Counted from the first letter of the stretch, positions 9,512 through 18,320 are shown. The stretch: DNA of 64,000 nucleotides from Leptolyngbya sp. BC1307 (GCF_002286735.1 NZ_NRTA01000021.1:1-64000), one strand, 5' to 3'. Program-made: numbers and translations. Notes: generated by a model not told the origin, from the sequence alone.

Positions 9512-10837
9512 TTATACAAACCACTCTTCTACGGCTTCTGCTTTGGTGTTGGTATTGCGTGATAGCGTTTGCCGCTCAAAGTCCATATGGATAGAGCGGG
9601 TTTGCTCGCCGTCTTTAGCCACTGCCACAACCGGATAGCGCAGCACGCCATCTTGGAAAGACATTTGGAACCGGAAAGTGCCATCGGCATTGAGCGTGAT
9701 TGGCTGACCGTCGATGGTGACCGTCGCATCTGGCTCAGTCGCACCGTATACGATTAGCTCAGCGTCCGCTATCAGCCAGAACTTGCGAGGCTTAACCGGG
9801 GGCGCAGAAGCAAATAGTCCAGCGCCAGACATATTGATGCCAGAAGCTGTTGGCAGTGCCCACAGCCCAGCGCCAGACGGAAAGACAAAAGAACTAACCG
9901 CTTGCTCAGGCACCTGCTGCATAGAGCCAAACAAAGACCCCGCTATCCGCTGCGCCTCAAGTGACTGAGCGCGAGCAACCATTTCGTTGTAAAGCGGATT
10001 TTCACCAGTCAGTCCGGCGGCCTGTCCGGCTGCTCCTGCTCTTTGGGTAGGCGAGACTAGCTGGGTAAAGGTGCGGCTTTGTAGACCTGCTTGCCATTCG
10101 ATGGTGAGGAACTGATCTTCTACCCAGTCGGAGGGGTAAACCGGTGGAATTCGCATAGAAGCCGAGCGCGTCAGCACCAACCAGCGACCATCGTCACAGA
10201 TATAGCCAATTTCTACGGTGTAATCGCGATCGCTTACTGGCACCGGCAAATACCATTCCCGCACCATCTCCCCACATTCGTACTGCTGCAGGCTGTGCGG
10301 GCTCTGACTGTTGATATCAATATCGGTGACATCGTAAAACCGCAAGGCCAGGCGGCTACCGCCCTGATCGCGAAGCGACTGCTTGTGCTCATTGGGAATA
10401 TCCCAGTAAGCGTAAGCCCACTGCGGGTCTCTAGTAAGCAACACAATCCGGCTTTCGCCATAGCCACTCGGCAATTCGCTGAGGTTATCATCCACCGTCG
10501 CTAGCGCTGCCATATCTGGTCTGGCCGCTGTCGGCATGGCGACGGCTGTACCGGCGCTGCTATGGCTACTTTCTAACTGGCCAACGGCTTGATTTGATGG
10601 CTGCATATAACCCTGTGCCGGATTGGCATACTTAGCCGCTTCCGCCTCTGTTTGTCCATCTACAGCGGCGGCGACGGGTGTACGCACGCCTGCTGCTATC
10701 TGCTTTTGCTTAATGGCAGCCACTAGTTCCACCTTACGCATCCGGCTGTAGCGTGAGACTTCGTATTCGCTAGCAACTCTGCGGAGCTGGCGCAGCGTCA
10801 TTTCCTCTAGCGGAATGTTGGGTGTAGGGGATGACAT
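9512..10837 (-). CDS. DUF4912 domain-containing protein
   Basis: I place the start at ATG 10837 (MSSPTPNIPLEE), which has AGGAGA about 12 bases upstream. A longer in-frame start at 10942 has no such site and its extra residues look non-coding. The 441-residue product begins with a short SAP/Rho-N-like helical motif (TLRQLRRVASEYEV, then KVELVAAIKQKQ). A disordered Ala/Gln-rich linker follows, then the DUF4912 core (IVLLTRDPQWAYAYWDIP, then LALRFYDVTDID, then DYTVEIGY). A C-terminal beta-sandwich-like part contains DAELIVYGATEPDATVTIDG. DUF4912 proteins are common in cyanobacteria but have no established function; the SAP/Rho-N motif suggests nucleic-acid contact. The upstream DNA holds an unusual cluster of GGGATC sites. 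Confidence 0.85.
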   Translation of the reverse strand: MSSPTPNIPLEEMTLRQLRRVASEYEVSRYSRMRKVELVAAIKQKQIAAGVRTPVAAAVDGQTEAEAAKYANPAQGYMQPSNQAVGQLESSHSSAGTAVAMPTAARPDMAALATVDDNLSELPSGYGESRIVLLTRDPQWAYAYWDIPNEHKQSLRDQGGSRLALRFYDVTDIDINSQSPHSLQQYECGEMVREWYLPVPVSDRDYTVEIGYICDDGRWLVLTRSASMRIPPVYPSDWVEDQFLTIEWQAGLQSRTFTQLVSPTQRAGAAGQAAGLTGENPLYNEMVARAQSLEAQRIAGSLFGSMQQVPEQAVSSFVFPSGAGLWALPTASGINMSGAGLFASAPPVKPRKFWLIADAELIVYGATEPDATVTIDGQPITLNADGTFRFQMSFQDGVLRYPVVAVAKDGEQTRSIHMDFERQTLSRNTNTKAEAVEEWFV

Positions 10838-10870
10838 AATCGGCTGTTCTCCTAGCTGAAGGGCAATCGT

Positions 10871-11070
10871 GATCCCGTGGAAGTCCGCAGATGCCTCTAG
10901 AGGGCATAGCACTGGGATCACTTTCGGGATCAATGTCGTCATAATATGACAAAAAGCTGTATGGGGATCAAGAAAACCTGCCTATTTATGCCAAAAGCAC
11001 GCCGATCTACAGGGTTTCGGGATCAAAAAGTCATTAAATCATGACATAAGTGGGATCTGTACTCGATCCC
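10871..11070. promoter_or_regulatory. Cluster of seven GGGATC sites upstream of DUF4912 gene
   Basis: GGGATC or its complement GATCCC occurs at 10871, 10914, 10926, 10964, 11019, 11052 and 11065 (first base). Several sites extend to GGGATCA. The last two form an inverted repeat, GGGATCTGTACTCGATCCC (11052-11070). This lies between the divergent DUF4912 and DUF2993 genes. The pattern looks like a set of operator sites for an unknown regulator; this is inference from clustering only. Confidence 0.45.
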
Positions 11071-11167
11071 GCAGGCGCAGTTTGGCATCCGTCTTCTAAA
11101 CCATTCCTGAGATAGCGCTGATTCAGTCGATAATAAGGCCAGCAAAAAGAGAGGAAGCACTAAAGGC

Positions 11168-11953
11168 ATGGGAGAAAACGCAGATTCTCACAGCAGCGCT
11201 GGCGGCAGTCGACTTATCGGGAGAGTTTTGCCGGTGGCTGTGCGGCTTTGGCTACTTTCTCAGGTAGAGCAGGCAGACGATCTGTCTTTGCAGTTAGAGG
11301 GGCGCGATCGCGACATTCTCACCGGCTATCTGCCCAAAGTGACCGTCTCTGCTGAGCAGGCCGTTTACCGGGGTATTCGTCTCGGCCAGGTGCAGCTATC
11401 GGCGATGGATATTCGGATTAACCTGGGGCAGGTGATTCGCGGCAAACCGCTGCGGCTGCTAAGGAAGTTTCCGGTATTGGGAAAAGTGGCGCTGACAGCT
11501 GACGATCTCAACGCTTCACTGGTCTCTCCCCTGCTAGCTGAGGGGTTAGAGAACTTTTGGAAATCGCTCTTGCGGCAAACCCCGGCGCTAGTGCCCATTG
11601 TCGCAGCTCGCTACGGACAGCTGCCGCTGCAATCGGATATGAGCTTTGGGCGATCGCAAATTTGTCTGGGCGATCAGAGTCTTGGGCTGAGCTTCTACCC
11701 CCAGGTACCCGGAGAAACCGCCGCTAATCCGATCATCCTCGGCACCCAGCTCACCGCTTCAGAGAATTTGCTGCGGCTAGAGTCTCCCCGCTGGCTAGAA
11801 ACCTTAGATGACCTGAATAATCCAGCCAAAGGCGTGCTGATTAAACCGCTCGATGGATTTCAATGGAATTTAGGGAAAGACGTTCAGCTCACCCGGCTGA
11901 CGCTGAGCCCGCAGCAGTTGGTGTGTCAGGGGAAGCTCAGCGTCAATCCTTAG
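11168..11953 (+). CDS. DUF2993 (LmeA-like phospholipid-binding) protein
   Basis: The 261-residue product fits DUF2993, a tubular lipid-binding fold related to mycobacterial LmeA. Diagnostic stretches are LEGRDRDILTGYLPKVTVSAEQ written here in part (GRDRDILTGYLPKV), LGQVQLSAMDIRINLGQV and LTADDLNASLVSPLLAEGL. No clear signal peptide is seen, which is usual for the cyanobacterial members. Family members are thought to bind phospholipid. GAGGAAG lies about 10 bases before ATG 11168. It is divergent from DUF4912 and convergent with cdsA, with 44 bp separating its end from the end of cdsA, a phospholipid-synthesis gene. That neighbourhood fits a lipid-related role but does not prove it. Confidence 0.85.
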   Translation: MGENADSHSSAGGSRLIGRVLPVAVRLWLLSQVEQADDLSLQLEGRDRDILTGYLPKVTVSAEQAVYRGIRLGQVQLSAMDIRINLGQVIRGKPLRLLRKFPVLGKVALTADDLNASLVSPLLAEGLENFWKSLLRQTPALVPIVAARYGQLPLQSDMSFGRSQICLGDQSLGLSFYPQVPGETAANPIILGTQLTASENLLRLESPRWLETLDDLNNPAKGVLIKPLDGFQWNLGKDVQLTRLTLSPQQLVCQGKLSVNP

Positions 11954-11997
11954 CAAACGCCTTAGTAAACGTGGGTAGAGACTCGGGCACAGACGAA

Positions 11998-12867
11998 TTA
12001 GTAGCGACCGATCAGCGGTATCAGATAGACCACAAAGTAGTAAACCAGCGGCGCTGTAAAGACGTAGCTATCGGTGCGGTCTAAAATGCCGCCATGACCA
12101 GGAATCAGCGTCCCCGAATCTTTTACGCCAGCGTCGCGCTTCATTAACGATTCGGTCAGGTCGCCTAGCAGGCTGGAGATCCCAATAATCGTGCCGAGCG
12201 CCGCACCAGTTAGCCACCAGATCGGCCAGGCCATTGCCCAAGCACCCAAAATGCCGATACTGGCGCTGGCTCCCATGCCAAAAATAGCCCCTTCCACCGT
12301 TTTTTTAGGGCTAATGCTGGAAAGCGGCGTCCGCCCAAAGGCACGCCCAAACACATAGGCTCCGATGTCGGCTCCCCAAATACAGACAAACGCAATCAGC
12401 GTCACCGTCAGCCCAATCGGTAACGCTGACCAGCTGAAGCTAGTCGGCCAATAGCCCCCCCAAAGAAAATTAGCGGAATCGACGGGTCCCAGGTCTCTCA
12501 GCCGAATCCAAAAAGTAGGCAGGTAGCCGCCGTAAAACAGGGCCAAAATCGAAGCTGCTACGTCGGCGATGGTGGCAAACTTGGGCTGAAAAAGCAGATA
12601 AAAGCAGATGCAGGTGCCTGCTAGGGCCAAAATAGCGTCGGCAACAGGTGGGGAGAGATGGGCCGTAATCAGCAGCACCTGACTGACGATCAGAGTGGTT
12701 TTGGCAGCGGGGTTGATACCTTTGGCGCGCACTAGGTCAAAGACTTCTAGCTGGCCCAGGTAGACGATTATGCCAAACCCCACTGTGAAGTACCACCCGC
12801 CTAACGTAATCAGGGTGAGGGCAATAGCGATCGCGATAATTCCGCTGGCAATGCGAGTCCAGGGCAT
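11998..12867 (-). CDS. cdsA: Phosphatidate cytidylyltransferase
   Basis: CdsA makes CDP-diacylglycerol from phosphatidic acid and CTP in the membrane, feeding phosphatidylglycerol synthesis. The 289-residue protein has about eight hydrophobic segments. Its C-terminal family signature is intact: [12 protein letters not shown] followed by [14 protein letters not shown] (about residues 238-267), with the catalytic Asp residues and the HGG motif. [25 protein letters not shown] upstream of it (shown in part: [14 protein letters not shown]) is also typical. Length is normal. The gene stands alone, convergent with the DUF2993 gene and followed upstream by a 425-bp gap. Confidence in function is high. 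Confidence 0.95.
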   Translation of the reverse strand: MPWTRIASGIIAIAIALTLITLGGWYFTVGFGIIVYLGQLEVFDLVRAKGINPAAKTTLIVSQVLLITAHLSPPVADAILALAGTCICFYLLFQPKFATIADVAASILALFYGGYLPTFWIRLRDLGPVDSANFLWGGYWPTSFSWSALPIGLTVTLIAFVCIWGADIGAYVFGRAFGRTPLSSISPKKTVEGAIFGMGASASIGILGAWAMAWPIWWLTGAALGTIIGISSLLGDLTESLMKRDAGVKDSGTLIPGHGGILDRTDSYVFTAPLVYYFVVYLIPLIGRY

Positions 12868-12921
12868 AGACGTATCAACTCAGATGAATGAGGTTCTCGG
12901 CAAGTTCTGACGGTAAAGCCT

Positions 12922-12957
12922 TTACAGTAAAGTTTTCACAGTAAGGCTTTCACAGTG
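12922..12957. repeat. Imperfect 14-bp tandem repeat, about 2.5 units
   Basis: Units TTACAGTAAAGTTT, TCACAGTAAGGCTT and a partial TCACAGTG follow each other directly. They lie upstream of cdsA. Confidence 0.6.
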
Positions 12958-13069
12958 CGAGAAGGCGTTGATAAAACACTACAGCAAAGTCTAGCCCGCT
13001 GGCGCAGAGATCCTGGCATTCTGAGAGCAAGCTGTGACAGCCGGTGCAATGCCGCTTGTGTTGCCAATT

Positions 13070-13174
13070 TATAGCGTTGGTCACTTGGCTTGAATACAGC
13101 AACGCAGGCAAAACCTTTGCATAGCAACAGGCCAAGTGACTCGCGTTACCCGAATGCATCCGGGTAACGCTATA
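13070..13174. repeat. Hairpin repeat copy B with outer inverted arms
   Basis: The inner part (13134-13174) reads AAGTGACTCGCGTTACCC, then GAATGCAT, then CCGGGTAACGCTATA, giving a strong GTTACCCG/CGGGTAAC stem. An outer arm TATAGCG..GTCACTTGGC (13070-13089) is the reverse complement of parts of the right side (GCCAAGTGAC and CGCTATA). The whole looks like a small non-coding mobile repeat (MITE-like). It shares its core with copies at 9425, 33201 and 63041. Confidence 0.7.
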
Positions 13175-13292
13175 TGCGAACAGCCTATCAACATATTCCG
13201 CTGATATCATCGACCCAAAGACGCGAGGGCGGGCCGATTTACCGGCCAATCAGGGCTCAATCATCGGAAGATTAGCGGTACTGGGAGAGGCA

Positions 13293-15227
13293 CTATTGAC
13301 CCATTGCGACGGCCTGAAGCGGCTGAGGTCGCCCGGTTTGATAGCCTTGAACGTAGGCAATACCCTGCCGTCGAATCATTTGGAGCGTGGCCTCGGAGTC
13401 TATGCCTTTGGCGATTACCTGCACCGAACTATCTTGCATGGCTTGATGTAGCTGCGACCATAACCCTCTGCTCGGGCGACGAGTAGGCTGGGTGACCGCC
13501 GGTGTAAATTTGACATAGTCAATCGGTAAGTCGGTATTCAGAGCCATCATCGTCTGGCCGAGCGTGGCATCGTCTAAAGTCACCCGGCAGCCCAACTGCC
13601 GAAGGCCAGCCATTAGCTGACGGGTTTGCAAGGACCAGGTCGTGGCCACCGTAGCCGTCACTTCAAAGCAAAACAGGTTGGGAGCCAGATCGGTTTGTGC
13701 CAGCTTACTGGTAATCCGCTGCACTAAGCTGATATCAGCGACACTGTCTTGAGAGAGGTTGATGGAGTAGAGGGGGGAGCAAGCAGGGTCAGTGGAACCC
13801 GTGAGGCTAGCGTCTTGTCTTTGGCTAGCCCAGTCAAACACATAGCGAATGACCCAGCTATCTAGCGCGCGCATCATGCCGTGTCGTTTGGCTGTTGGCA
13901 AAAAGCTGCCCGGAAGCGCATAGCTATCGTCCGCATTACGCATTCTTATTAGCAGTTCTCTGTGTCCGGTTGCCTGCAGCTGAGCAGGCTCATCTACGTC
14001 AGCGCCAGTGATCGCCACCACCGGCTGTTGATAAAGCGCAAATAAGTTCTGCTCAAAGGCTTGATTGAGCTGATCTATGCGGCAGTAGCGATCGCCCTGA
14101 AGCTGATCTCGATAGGTTTGCAGGCTGTCTTTGCAGGCTTTTTTGAGCAAAAAGAAGGGACTTGCCAGAGTGCTGGTAAGCAATTCGTAACGGCAGTGTT
14201 CGACGACGCTGAGTTGCGATCTCGAAGGGTAGCGCAGCCTGTGCAGCAGCAGCTTACGAATATCGTTTGTCACATAGGCAGGAATCGCTAGAGGCCGCTG
14301 CCAAGCCTGCAGGCCGAGCATCCGAATATGAAATCGGCTGAGGCCAACGCAGCGCAGTAGCGTGATGAGATAGTCTTCATTCAAGCGATCGCTAGGAATG
14401 TCGTGATACACCACCATATCGGGGTTGTACCAGACTTCATGACCAGATTTTTGAATGTAGAGAATGGCTTCTAGGTCTTCGCTGGCTAAGCCCGCGCTTT
14501 TGCCTTTGTTATTGAGAAACAATCGAGCAGGTACCGACTCTAGCCATACCTGTTTGCGCACGACCAACCCCGCCGCTGGCGGCAAAATTTTATGGGCAGG
14601 TTCATAGCGGTGCGGCTCAGAACCGCGCTCGATAATGGCCAAGAAGCACTTGATATCGGTGAGTTCACAAGGTAGCTCTGTTTCAAACTGGCCATGAATC
14701 TGAGAGCCAAATACGCTCGCCTGCGGGTGAGACTGCGCAAACCGGTAGACCTGGGCCACCCAGTTTTCGGTCGGAAGGTTGTCGTCGTCTAGAAACGCGA
14801 CCAGGCTACCTCTGGCAACTTCGACCGCACGCTGACGAGCAAAAGCCGCCCCTTGCTGAGCGGCAAAGCGATAGTGCAGCGGCCACTGGCCTGGCCAGCT
14901 AGCTTGATAGTTACGGACGACGATAGCCGTATCGTCAGTACTGCCGTTATCGCAGACAATAACCTCCCAATTAATCAGGTCGGTGCCTATCTGCGATCGC
15001 AGCTGGTCTAGCACTAGGGGCAGTCGCGCAGCGCCATTATGGGTCGGAATAGCAACCGTAATATCGAAAAATGGGGGTTGGGCAAGCTGTTCAGCTAAGT
15101 CGGACCAAGTTTTGGATTGCTTAGTATCTTGTGAGATTGGCAAAAGTGTAGCGCTAGTACCTGTCTGGTGACTATTTGTAGAAGCAATACCCGAGGCGAG
15201 AGAGCTGAGCGAGCCGAAATTTGGCAT
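13293..15227 (-). CDS. HpsE-like family 2 glycosyltransferase fused to a degenerate EAL domain
   Basis: The N-terminal half (about 53-330) is a GT-A glycosyltransferase: FDITVAIPTHNGAARLP, VIVCDNGSTDDT, the metal-binding FLDDDNLP, and SEDLEAILYIQKSGHEVWY. It most resembles HpsE, a hormogonium polysaccharide glycosyltransferase of filamentous cyanobacteria. A helical linker leads to an EAL-like domain (about 410-640). That domain keeps ELLIRM in place of EALLRW, INLSQDS, LDD, a Lys in VKFTPAV, and QGYQTGRP. It has lost one Glu of the ETE motif (FEVTATVA) and the Glu of the AEG motif (VIAKGID). Cyclic-di-GMP hydrolysis is therefore unlikely; binding or sensing is possible. The protein is 644 aa, longer than HpsE alone. 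A five-unit 16-bp repeat array lies upstream. Domain calls are firm; regulation by c-di-GMP is inference. Confidence 0.85.
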   Translation of the reverse strand: MPNFGSLSSLASGIASTNSHQTGTSATLLPISQDTKQSKTWSDLAEQLAQPPFFDITVAIPTHNGAARLPLVLDQLRSQIGTDLINWEVIVCDNGSTDDTAIVVRNYQASWPGQWPLHYRFAAQQGAAFARQRAVEVARGSLVAFLDDDNLPTENWVAQVYRFAQSHPQASVFGSQIHGQFETELPCELTDIKCFLAIIERGSEPHRYEPAHKILPPAAGLVVRKQVWLESVPARLFLNNKGKSAGLASEDLEAILYIQKSGHEVWYNPDMVVYHDIPSDRLNEDYLITLLRCVGLSRFHIRMLGLQAWQRPLAIPAYVTNDIRKLLLHRLRYPSRSQLSVVEHCRYELLTSTLASPFFLLKKACKDSLQTYRDQLQGDRYCRIDQLNQAFEQNLFALYQQPVVAITGADVDEPAQLQATGHRELLIRMRNADDSYALPGSFLPTAKRHGMMRALDSWVIRYVFDWASQRQDASLTGSTDPACSPLYSINLSQDSVADISLVQRITSKLAQTDLAPNLFCFEVTATVATTWSLQTRQLMAGLRQLGCRVTLDDATLGQTMMALNTDLPIDYVKFTPAVTQPTRRPSRGLWSQLHQAMQDSSVQVIAKGIDSEATLQMIRRQGIAYVQGYQTGRPQPLQAVAMGQ

Positions 15228-15373
15228 ATATCAACTTAACTGTTCAGCAGTTGTGATGAAGGAACGGTAAATGGCAACCTTAGAGGCACTGCACTGGGGT
15301 AATTTGACCATGAAAAATCCATGATGATTCACGACTGAGTGACATCTTCAAACTTCCTTTAAATTAGGTAGCT

Positions 15374-15453
15374 TCACGGGTCAGTGATTCCACGGACAAG
15401 TGATTGTACGGGCAAGTAGTTTCACGGAGAAGGCGTCTACCGGTCAGTAGTTT
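15374..15453. repeat. Degenerate 16-bp tandem array, five units
   Basis: Five consecutive 16-bp units starting at 15374, 15390, 15406, 15422 and 15438 share the pattern YNACGGRYAAGTRRTT, with the last two most diverged. The array lies between cbiT and the glycosyltransferase-EAL gene, 146-226 bp upstream of the latter's start. It could be operator-like or a relic of slippage duplication. Confidence 0.65.
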
Positions 15454-15496
15454 TGGTAACGCGTACCAGCGTTAGCGAACTGCTTGACTACCCGTC

Positions 15497-16093
15497 TTAC
15501 TCCAGCTTGTCGCCACTGATGACAAAGATCGGATTGACCGAGGCAAAGACCTGACGATTGCCCCGCGTTTCTAGACGGTTGACAGCAGGCTGAGCCACTT
15601 CAATGTTGCGCATGTGCAAGGCTGCAAAGGTTTCTGAAGCGGTGTAGAGGGCTTCTAAATTACTGGCGGTAACGACAATGCGGCCATTGAAGATGAGTTT
15701 ATCCCAGGCGGTTTCGAGCGTAGCTTTGAGCGGTGCGCCCTCGATCAGGATGCAGCTTGGTTTGCCCTCGATCTGATGCAGGCACTCAGGCGCACTGCCA
15801 GAAATCACATCGACGTTGCTGACTTCAAAGCGATCGCAATTCGTCTGAATCAAGCTAGCGACCTCTTCGTCGCGCTCAACGGCGGTAACTTTGCCGTGAG
15901 GGCAGAGCAGCGCCGCCTCAATCGCAATCGTGCCTGTCCCCGCCCCGATATCCCATAGGTGAGCGTCGGCCTTGAGCCGTAAGTAGCCCATTACCAATAG
16001 ACGAACTTCTCGCTTGGTCAGCGGAATGCCGGGTAGCTGCTGAAAAAGCTGGTCGGGAATGCCGGGGGTCACGTAGGGCCAGAGTGCAGACAT
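15497..16093 (-). CDS. cbiT: Cobalt-precorrin-6B C15-methyltransferase (decarboxylating)
   Basis: CbiT methylates C15 of the corrin ring and removes the acetate side chain at C12 during cobalamin (or pseudocobalamin) synthesis. The 198-residue protein is a class I SAM methyltransferase. It opens with the CbiT-specific GIPDQLFQQLPGIPLTKREVR (shown in part), then has the SAM-binding glycine loop WDIGAGTGTIAIEAA (about 47-61), an acidic strand end VTAVERDEE, and GSAPECL. It is the stand-alone CbiT, not the fused CobL. It lies near cobalamin-dependent metH (18321), though on the other strand and separated by two genes, so the link is thematic rather than an operon. Confidence 0.92.
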   Translation of the reverse strand: MSALWPYVTPGIPDQLFQQLPGIPLTKREVRLLVMGYLRLKADAHLWDIGAGTGTIAIEAALLCPHGKVTAVERDEEVASLIQTNCDRFEVSNVDVISGSAPECLHQIEGKPSCILIEGAPLKATLETAWDKLIFNGRIVVTASNLEALYTASETFAALHMRNIEVAQPAVNRLETRGNRQVFASVNPIFVISGDKLE

Positions 16094-16152
16094 ATTTGTT
16101 TCGAGGGCTGAGAAAAGCGGCTAGCAAGAGAATCCTATCAAGTGCTGATTGG

Positions 16153-17670
16153 CTAGGGCTGGATCACGCGCATTGTCTTTAGAGACGGATCGCTGCAGCC
16201 TGTGAGGCAACCGCCCGCGCTGAGAATGGCTTGCAAGTGGGCGATCGCTGCTGCGCTGATCGGTTCGCCGGGGAGCAGGGCGGGAATGCCAGGGGGGTAG
16301 GGACAGATGGTTTCTGCGCAGATATGGCCGATGGTTTGGTGAGTGGGTAGAGGGGTTTTGCGGGCGAAGAAGGCTTGGCGGGGCGTGAGCGGGGGGGGGA
16401 GGGGGGAGGGGGGGACTTCGGCTATGCTCAGCCGCCGAAGAGGGAGGGAAGGGTGCTGGCTGAGCTGCTTAAAGGCGGCGATGAGCTGGGTGATGTCGGC
16501 GGTGGTGTTGCCCAGAGAGACGATGAACATCAGGTGGCGAAGGGCAGGTAGCTCGGCGGTGACGTTGTGGTGATTGTGGAGTAGGTCGTCGGCGGTGAAG
16601 CCGGTGATCCCCAGATCTGAGACATCGATGGTGAGACGGGTGCGATCGCCGATAATTCCGCTGCCATCCGTGGCAGGCTGCAAAACTTTCAATCCGGGTA
16701 ACCCGTTCAGGGCGGTGCAGGCTTGATCTGCCAGCGCCAGAGTGCGAGCCATCAGCGAGGTTCCGGCTGTCGCCATCTGGTGGCGGGCCGCGTCCAGGGA
16801 GCCTAGCAGCAGATAGCTGGGGCTGGTGGACTGAGTGAGCTGGAGGGATTGGGTGAGGCGATTGCGATCAATTCGGTTGCCTTGCACATGCAGTAAGGCC
16901 GATTGGGTAAAGGCACTGAGAACTTTGTGGGCCGACTGCACGGCGATATCTGCGCCAGCGGACAGGGCGGTAGTGGGTAGCTCAGGGTGAAAGGCAAAGT
17001 GGGGGCCGTGGGCTTCGTCGATGATTAACGGAATGCCGTGCTGGTGAGTGATCTGAGCGATCGCCTTTAGGTCTGAGCAAACGCCGTAATAGGTGGGGGA
17101 GACGAGCAGCACTGCTTTAGCATCTGGGTGGGCAGTGAGGGCAGTGGCGATCGCTTCAGGCGCTACGCCCAAGGGCATATCCCACGCCGCGCTGTAGGTA
17201 GGCGATACGTAGACAGGGACAGCGCCCGACAGAATTAGGCCAGAAACCGCAGAACTATGAAGATTGCGCGGCAAAATCAGCTTATCGCCGGGGCCGCAGG
17301 TGGCTAAAATGGCAGCTTCAATCCCGCAGGTAGAACCATTGGCCAAAAACCAGGTCTGCTCAGCGCCAAAGGCATCGGCAGCGAGGCATTGAGCTTCCAA
17401 AATCACGCCTTCAGGAGCAAAGAGATTGTCCAGTTCGGGCAGTTCGGGCAGGTCAGCGCGAAATACGGCAGTGCCAAAAAGCTGCTGCTGGCGGGCAGAA
17501 ATTCCCTGGCCTCGCTTGTGTCCGGGCGTGTGGAAAGCTGCGTTCGGGCGGTCGGCGCAGCGCTGTAGAGTGCTCAGCAGCGGCGTGGCGGTCTGGTCTA
17601 AAGCGTATGTTTTCAGGGGCTTCTGAGAATTAAGAGGAATAAGATCAGGCCGGGTCGCAGCGAACTTCAA
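16153..17670 (-). CDS. Orn/Lys/Arg decarboxylase-family PLP enzyme
   Basis: This 505-residue protein belongs to the short, fold-type I Orn/Lys/Arg decarboxylase group common in cyanobacteria. The N-terminus has AAFHTPGHKRGQG. The middle has the pocket residues FLANGSTCGIEAAI and IIDEAHGPHFAFHP, and the PLP lysine lies in QSAHKVLSAFTQSA (about 250). The C-terminal domain has CAETICPYPPGIPALLPGEP. Substrate (arginine, lysine or ornithine) cannot be fixed from sequence. Its start at 17670 overlaps the end of the VOC gene by 26 bp. No other ATG start is available before the conserved N-terminus, so the overlap is likely real and suggests translational coupling. There is a G/C-poor-complexity stretch (about 16381-16415, G runs) inside the coding region with no effect on frame. 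Confidence 0.88.
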   Translation of the reverse strand: MKFAATRPDLIPLNSQKPLKTYALDQTATPLLSTLQRCADRPNAAFHTPGHKRGQGISARQQQLFGTAVFRADLPELPELDNLFAPEGVILEAQCLAADAFGAEQTWFLANGSTCGIEAAILATCGPGDKLILPRNLHSSAVSGLILSGAVPVYVSPTYSAAWDMPLGVAPEAIATALTAHPDAKAVLLVSPTYYGVCSDLKAIAQITHQHGIPLIIDEAHGPHFAFHPELPTTALSAGADIAVQSAHKVLSAFTQSALLHVQGNRIDRNRLTQSLQLTQSTSPSYLLLGSLDAARHQMATAGTSLMARTLALADQACTALNGLPGLKVLQPATDGSGIIGDRTRLTIDVSDLGITGFTADDLLHNHHNVTAELPALRHLMFIVSLGNTTADITQLIAAFKQLSQHPSLPLRRLSIAEVPPSPLPPPLTPRQAFFARKTPLPTHQTIGHICAETICPYPPGIPALLPGEPISAAAIAHLQAILSAGGCLTGCSDPSLKTMRVIQP

Positions 17671-18133
17671 TCATAAAGCCATCAGGATCGTAGAAGTAAA
17701 TGCCTTGACCTGTAGGCCGAATGACTGGGCCAGAGAAGTCAATATCGGCCTGACGTAGCAGCGCCATTGCCTGCTCGAAGCGGTCAGCGGCGATATCAAA
17801 AGCCAGATGATTCGCTCGGGTAAAGCCCTGTTCAGGGTCGGGATTCGGTGGGGTCAGCTCGGGCTCCCAAAAGAGATCAAGAATGGTGCCGTCAGGCGTT
17901 CTAAAATTGGTGACTTTGCCCTCGGCAACCAGCTTGACCAAGGTTTTTGGCACCTCTTCGCCCGTGAGCCGATGCAGACCTAAAAGCGTGCCGTAAAAAT
18001 CACAGGATGCCTGCATGTCCTGCACGTTGAGGGCGATATGATGGACGCTACGCAGCATTCCCGGTGTGAGACCGACGGCTGCCTCTGAAGCACTGGCTGC
18101 GGGCTGATTAGGGTGACTGGCGGTGAAGGTCAT
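17645..18133 (-). CDS. VOC family (glyoxalase/dioxygenase fold) protein
   Basis: The 162-residue product has one vicinal-oxygen-chelate domain: VHHIALNVQDMQASCDFYGT (metal His and start of the first module), then NHLAFDI with the second His, and YFYDPDGFMIEVR with the terminal Glu. These supply a typical metal site. The N-terminal 28 residues are Ala/Ser-rich and may not belong to the fold; a start at a later Met (MLRSVHHIAL) is possible. Members include glyoxalases, dioxygenases and resistance proteins, and the substrate here is unknown. It overlaps the downstream decarboxylase-family gene, which suggests co-transcription. Confidence 0.85.
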   Translation of the reverse strand: MTFTASHPNQPAASASEAAVGLTPGMLRSVHHIALNVQDMQASCDFYGTLLGLHRLTGEEVPKTLVKLVAEGKVTNFRTPDGTILDLFWEPELTPPNPDPEQGFTRANHLAFDIAADRFEQAMALLRQADIDFSGPVIRPTGQGIYFYDPDGFMIEVRCDPA

Positions 18134-18320
18134 AGTTTTGAGAAGCTATAGATGAGCGTAAGCCTATGAGCGAAGTTGATGCGTGAGGAGAGATCGCACT
18201 CATGAGCGCTAATTGAGCAGCTAGGTGATTTTTAGTAATAATAATAGGAGCTTTATATTTGAGCTGAAGAATTGAAAAGCTAATTCTGAATATTCCTCTT
18301 ACCCGCATCCTAACGCCGCT

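Larger units (their letters stand above)
12868..13292. other. 425-bp gap with a hairpin repeat and short tandem repeats
   Basis: No gene is supported here. A minus-strand open frame (13249 to 12950) has no family resemblance and crosses the repeats, so I discount it. The stretch holds an imperfect 14-bp tandem triplet (12922-12957) and hairpin repeat copy B (13070-13174). The cdsA promoter should lie within it. Confidence 0.6.

Noticed and set aside
10838-10942. Extended N-terminus of the DUF4912 protein
   Set aside because: The extra residues come from the region with repeated GGGATC sites and lack a ribosome-binding site; ATG 10837 has AGGAGA upstream.
12950-13249. Minus-strand 99-codon open frame in the gap after cdsA
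   Set aside because: It crosses a hairpin repeat, has no family similarity and no ribosome-binding site.
18134-18320. Possible cobalamin riboswitch upstream of metH
   Set aside because: No B12-box-like GCCACTG element or matching stems were seen; the region is A/T-rich and plain.
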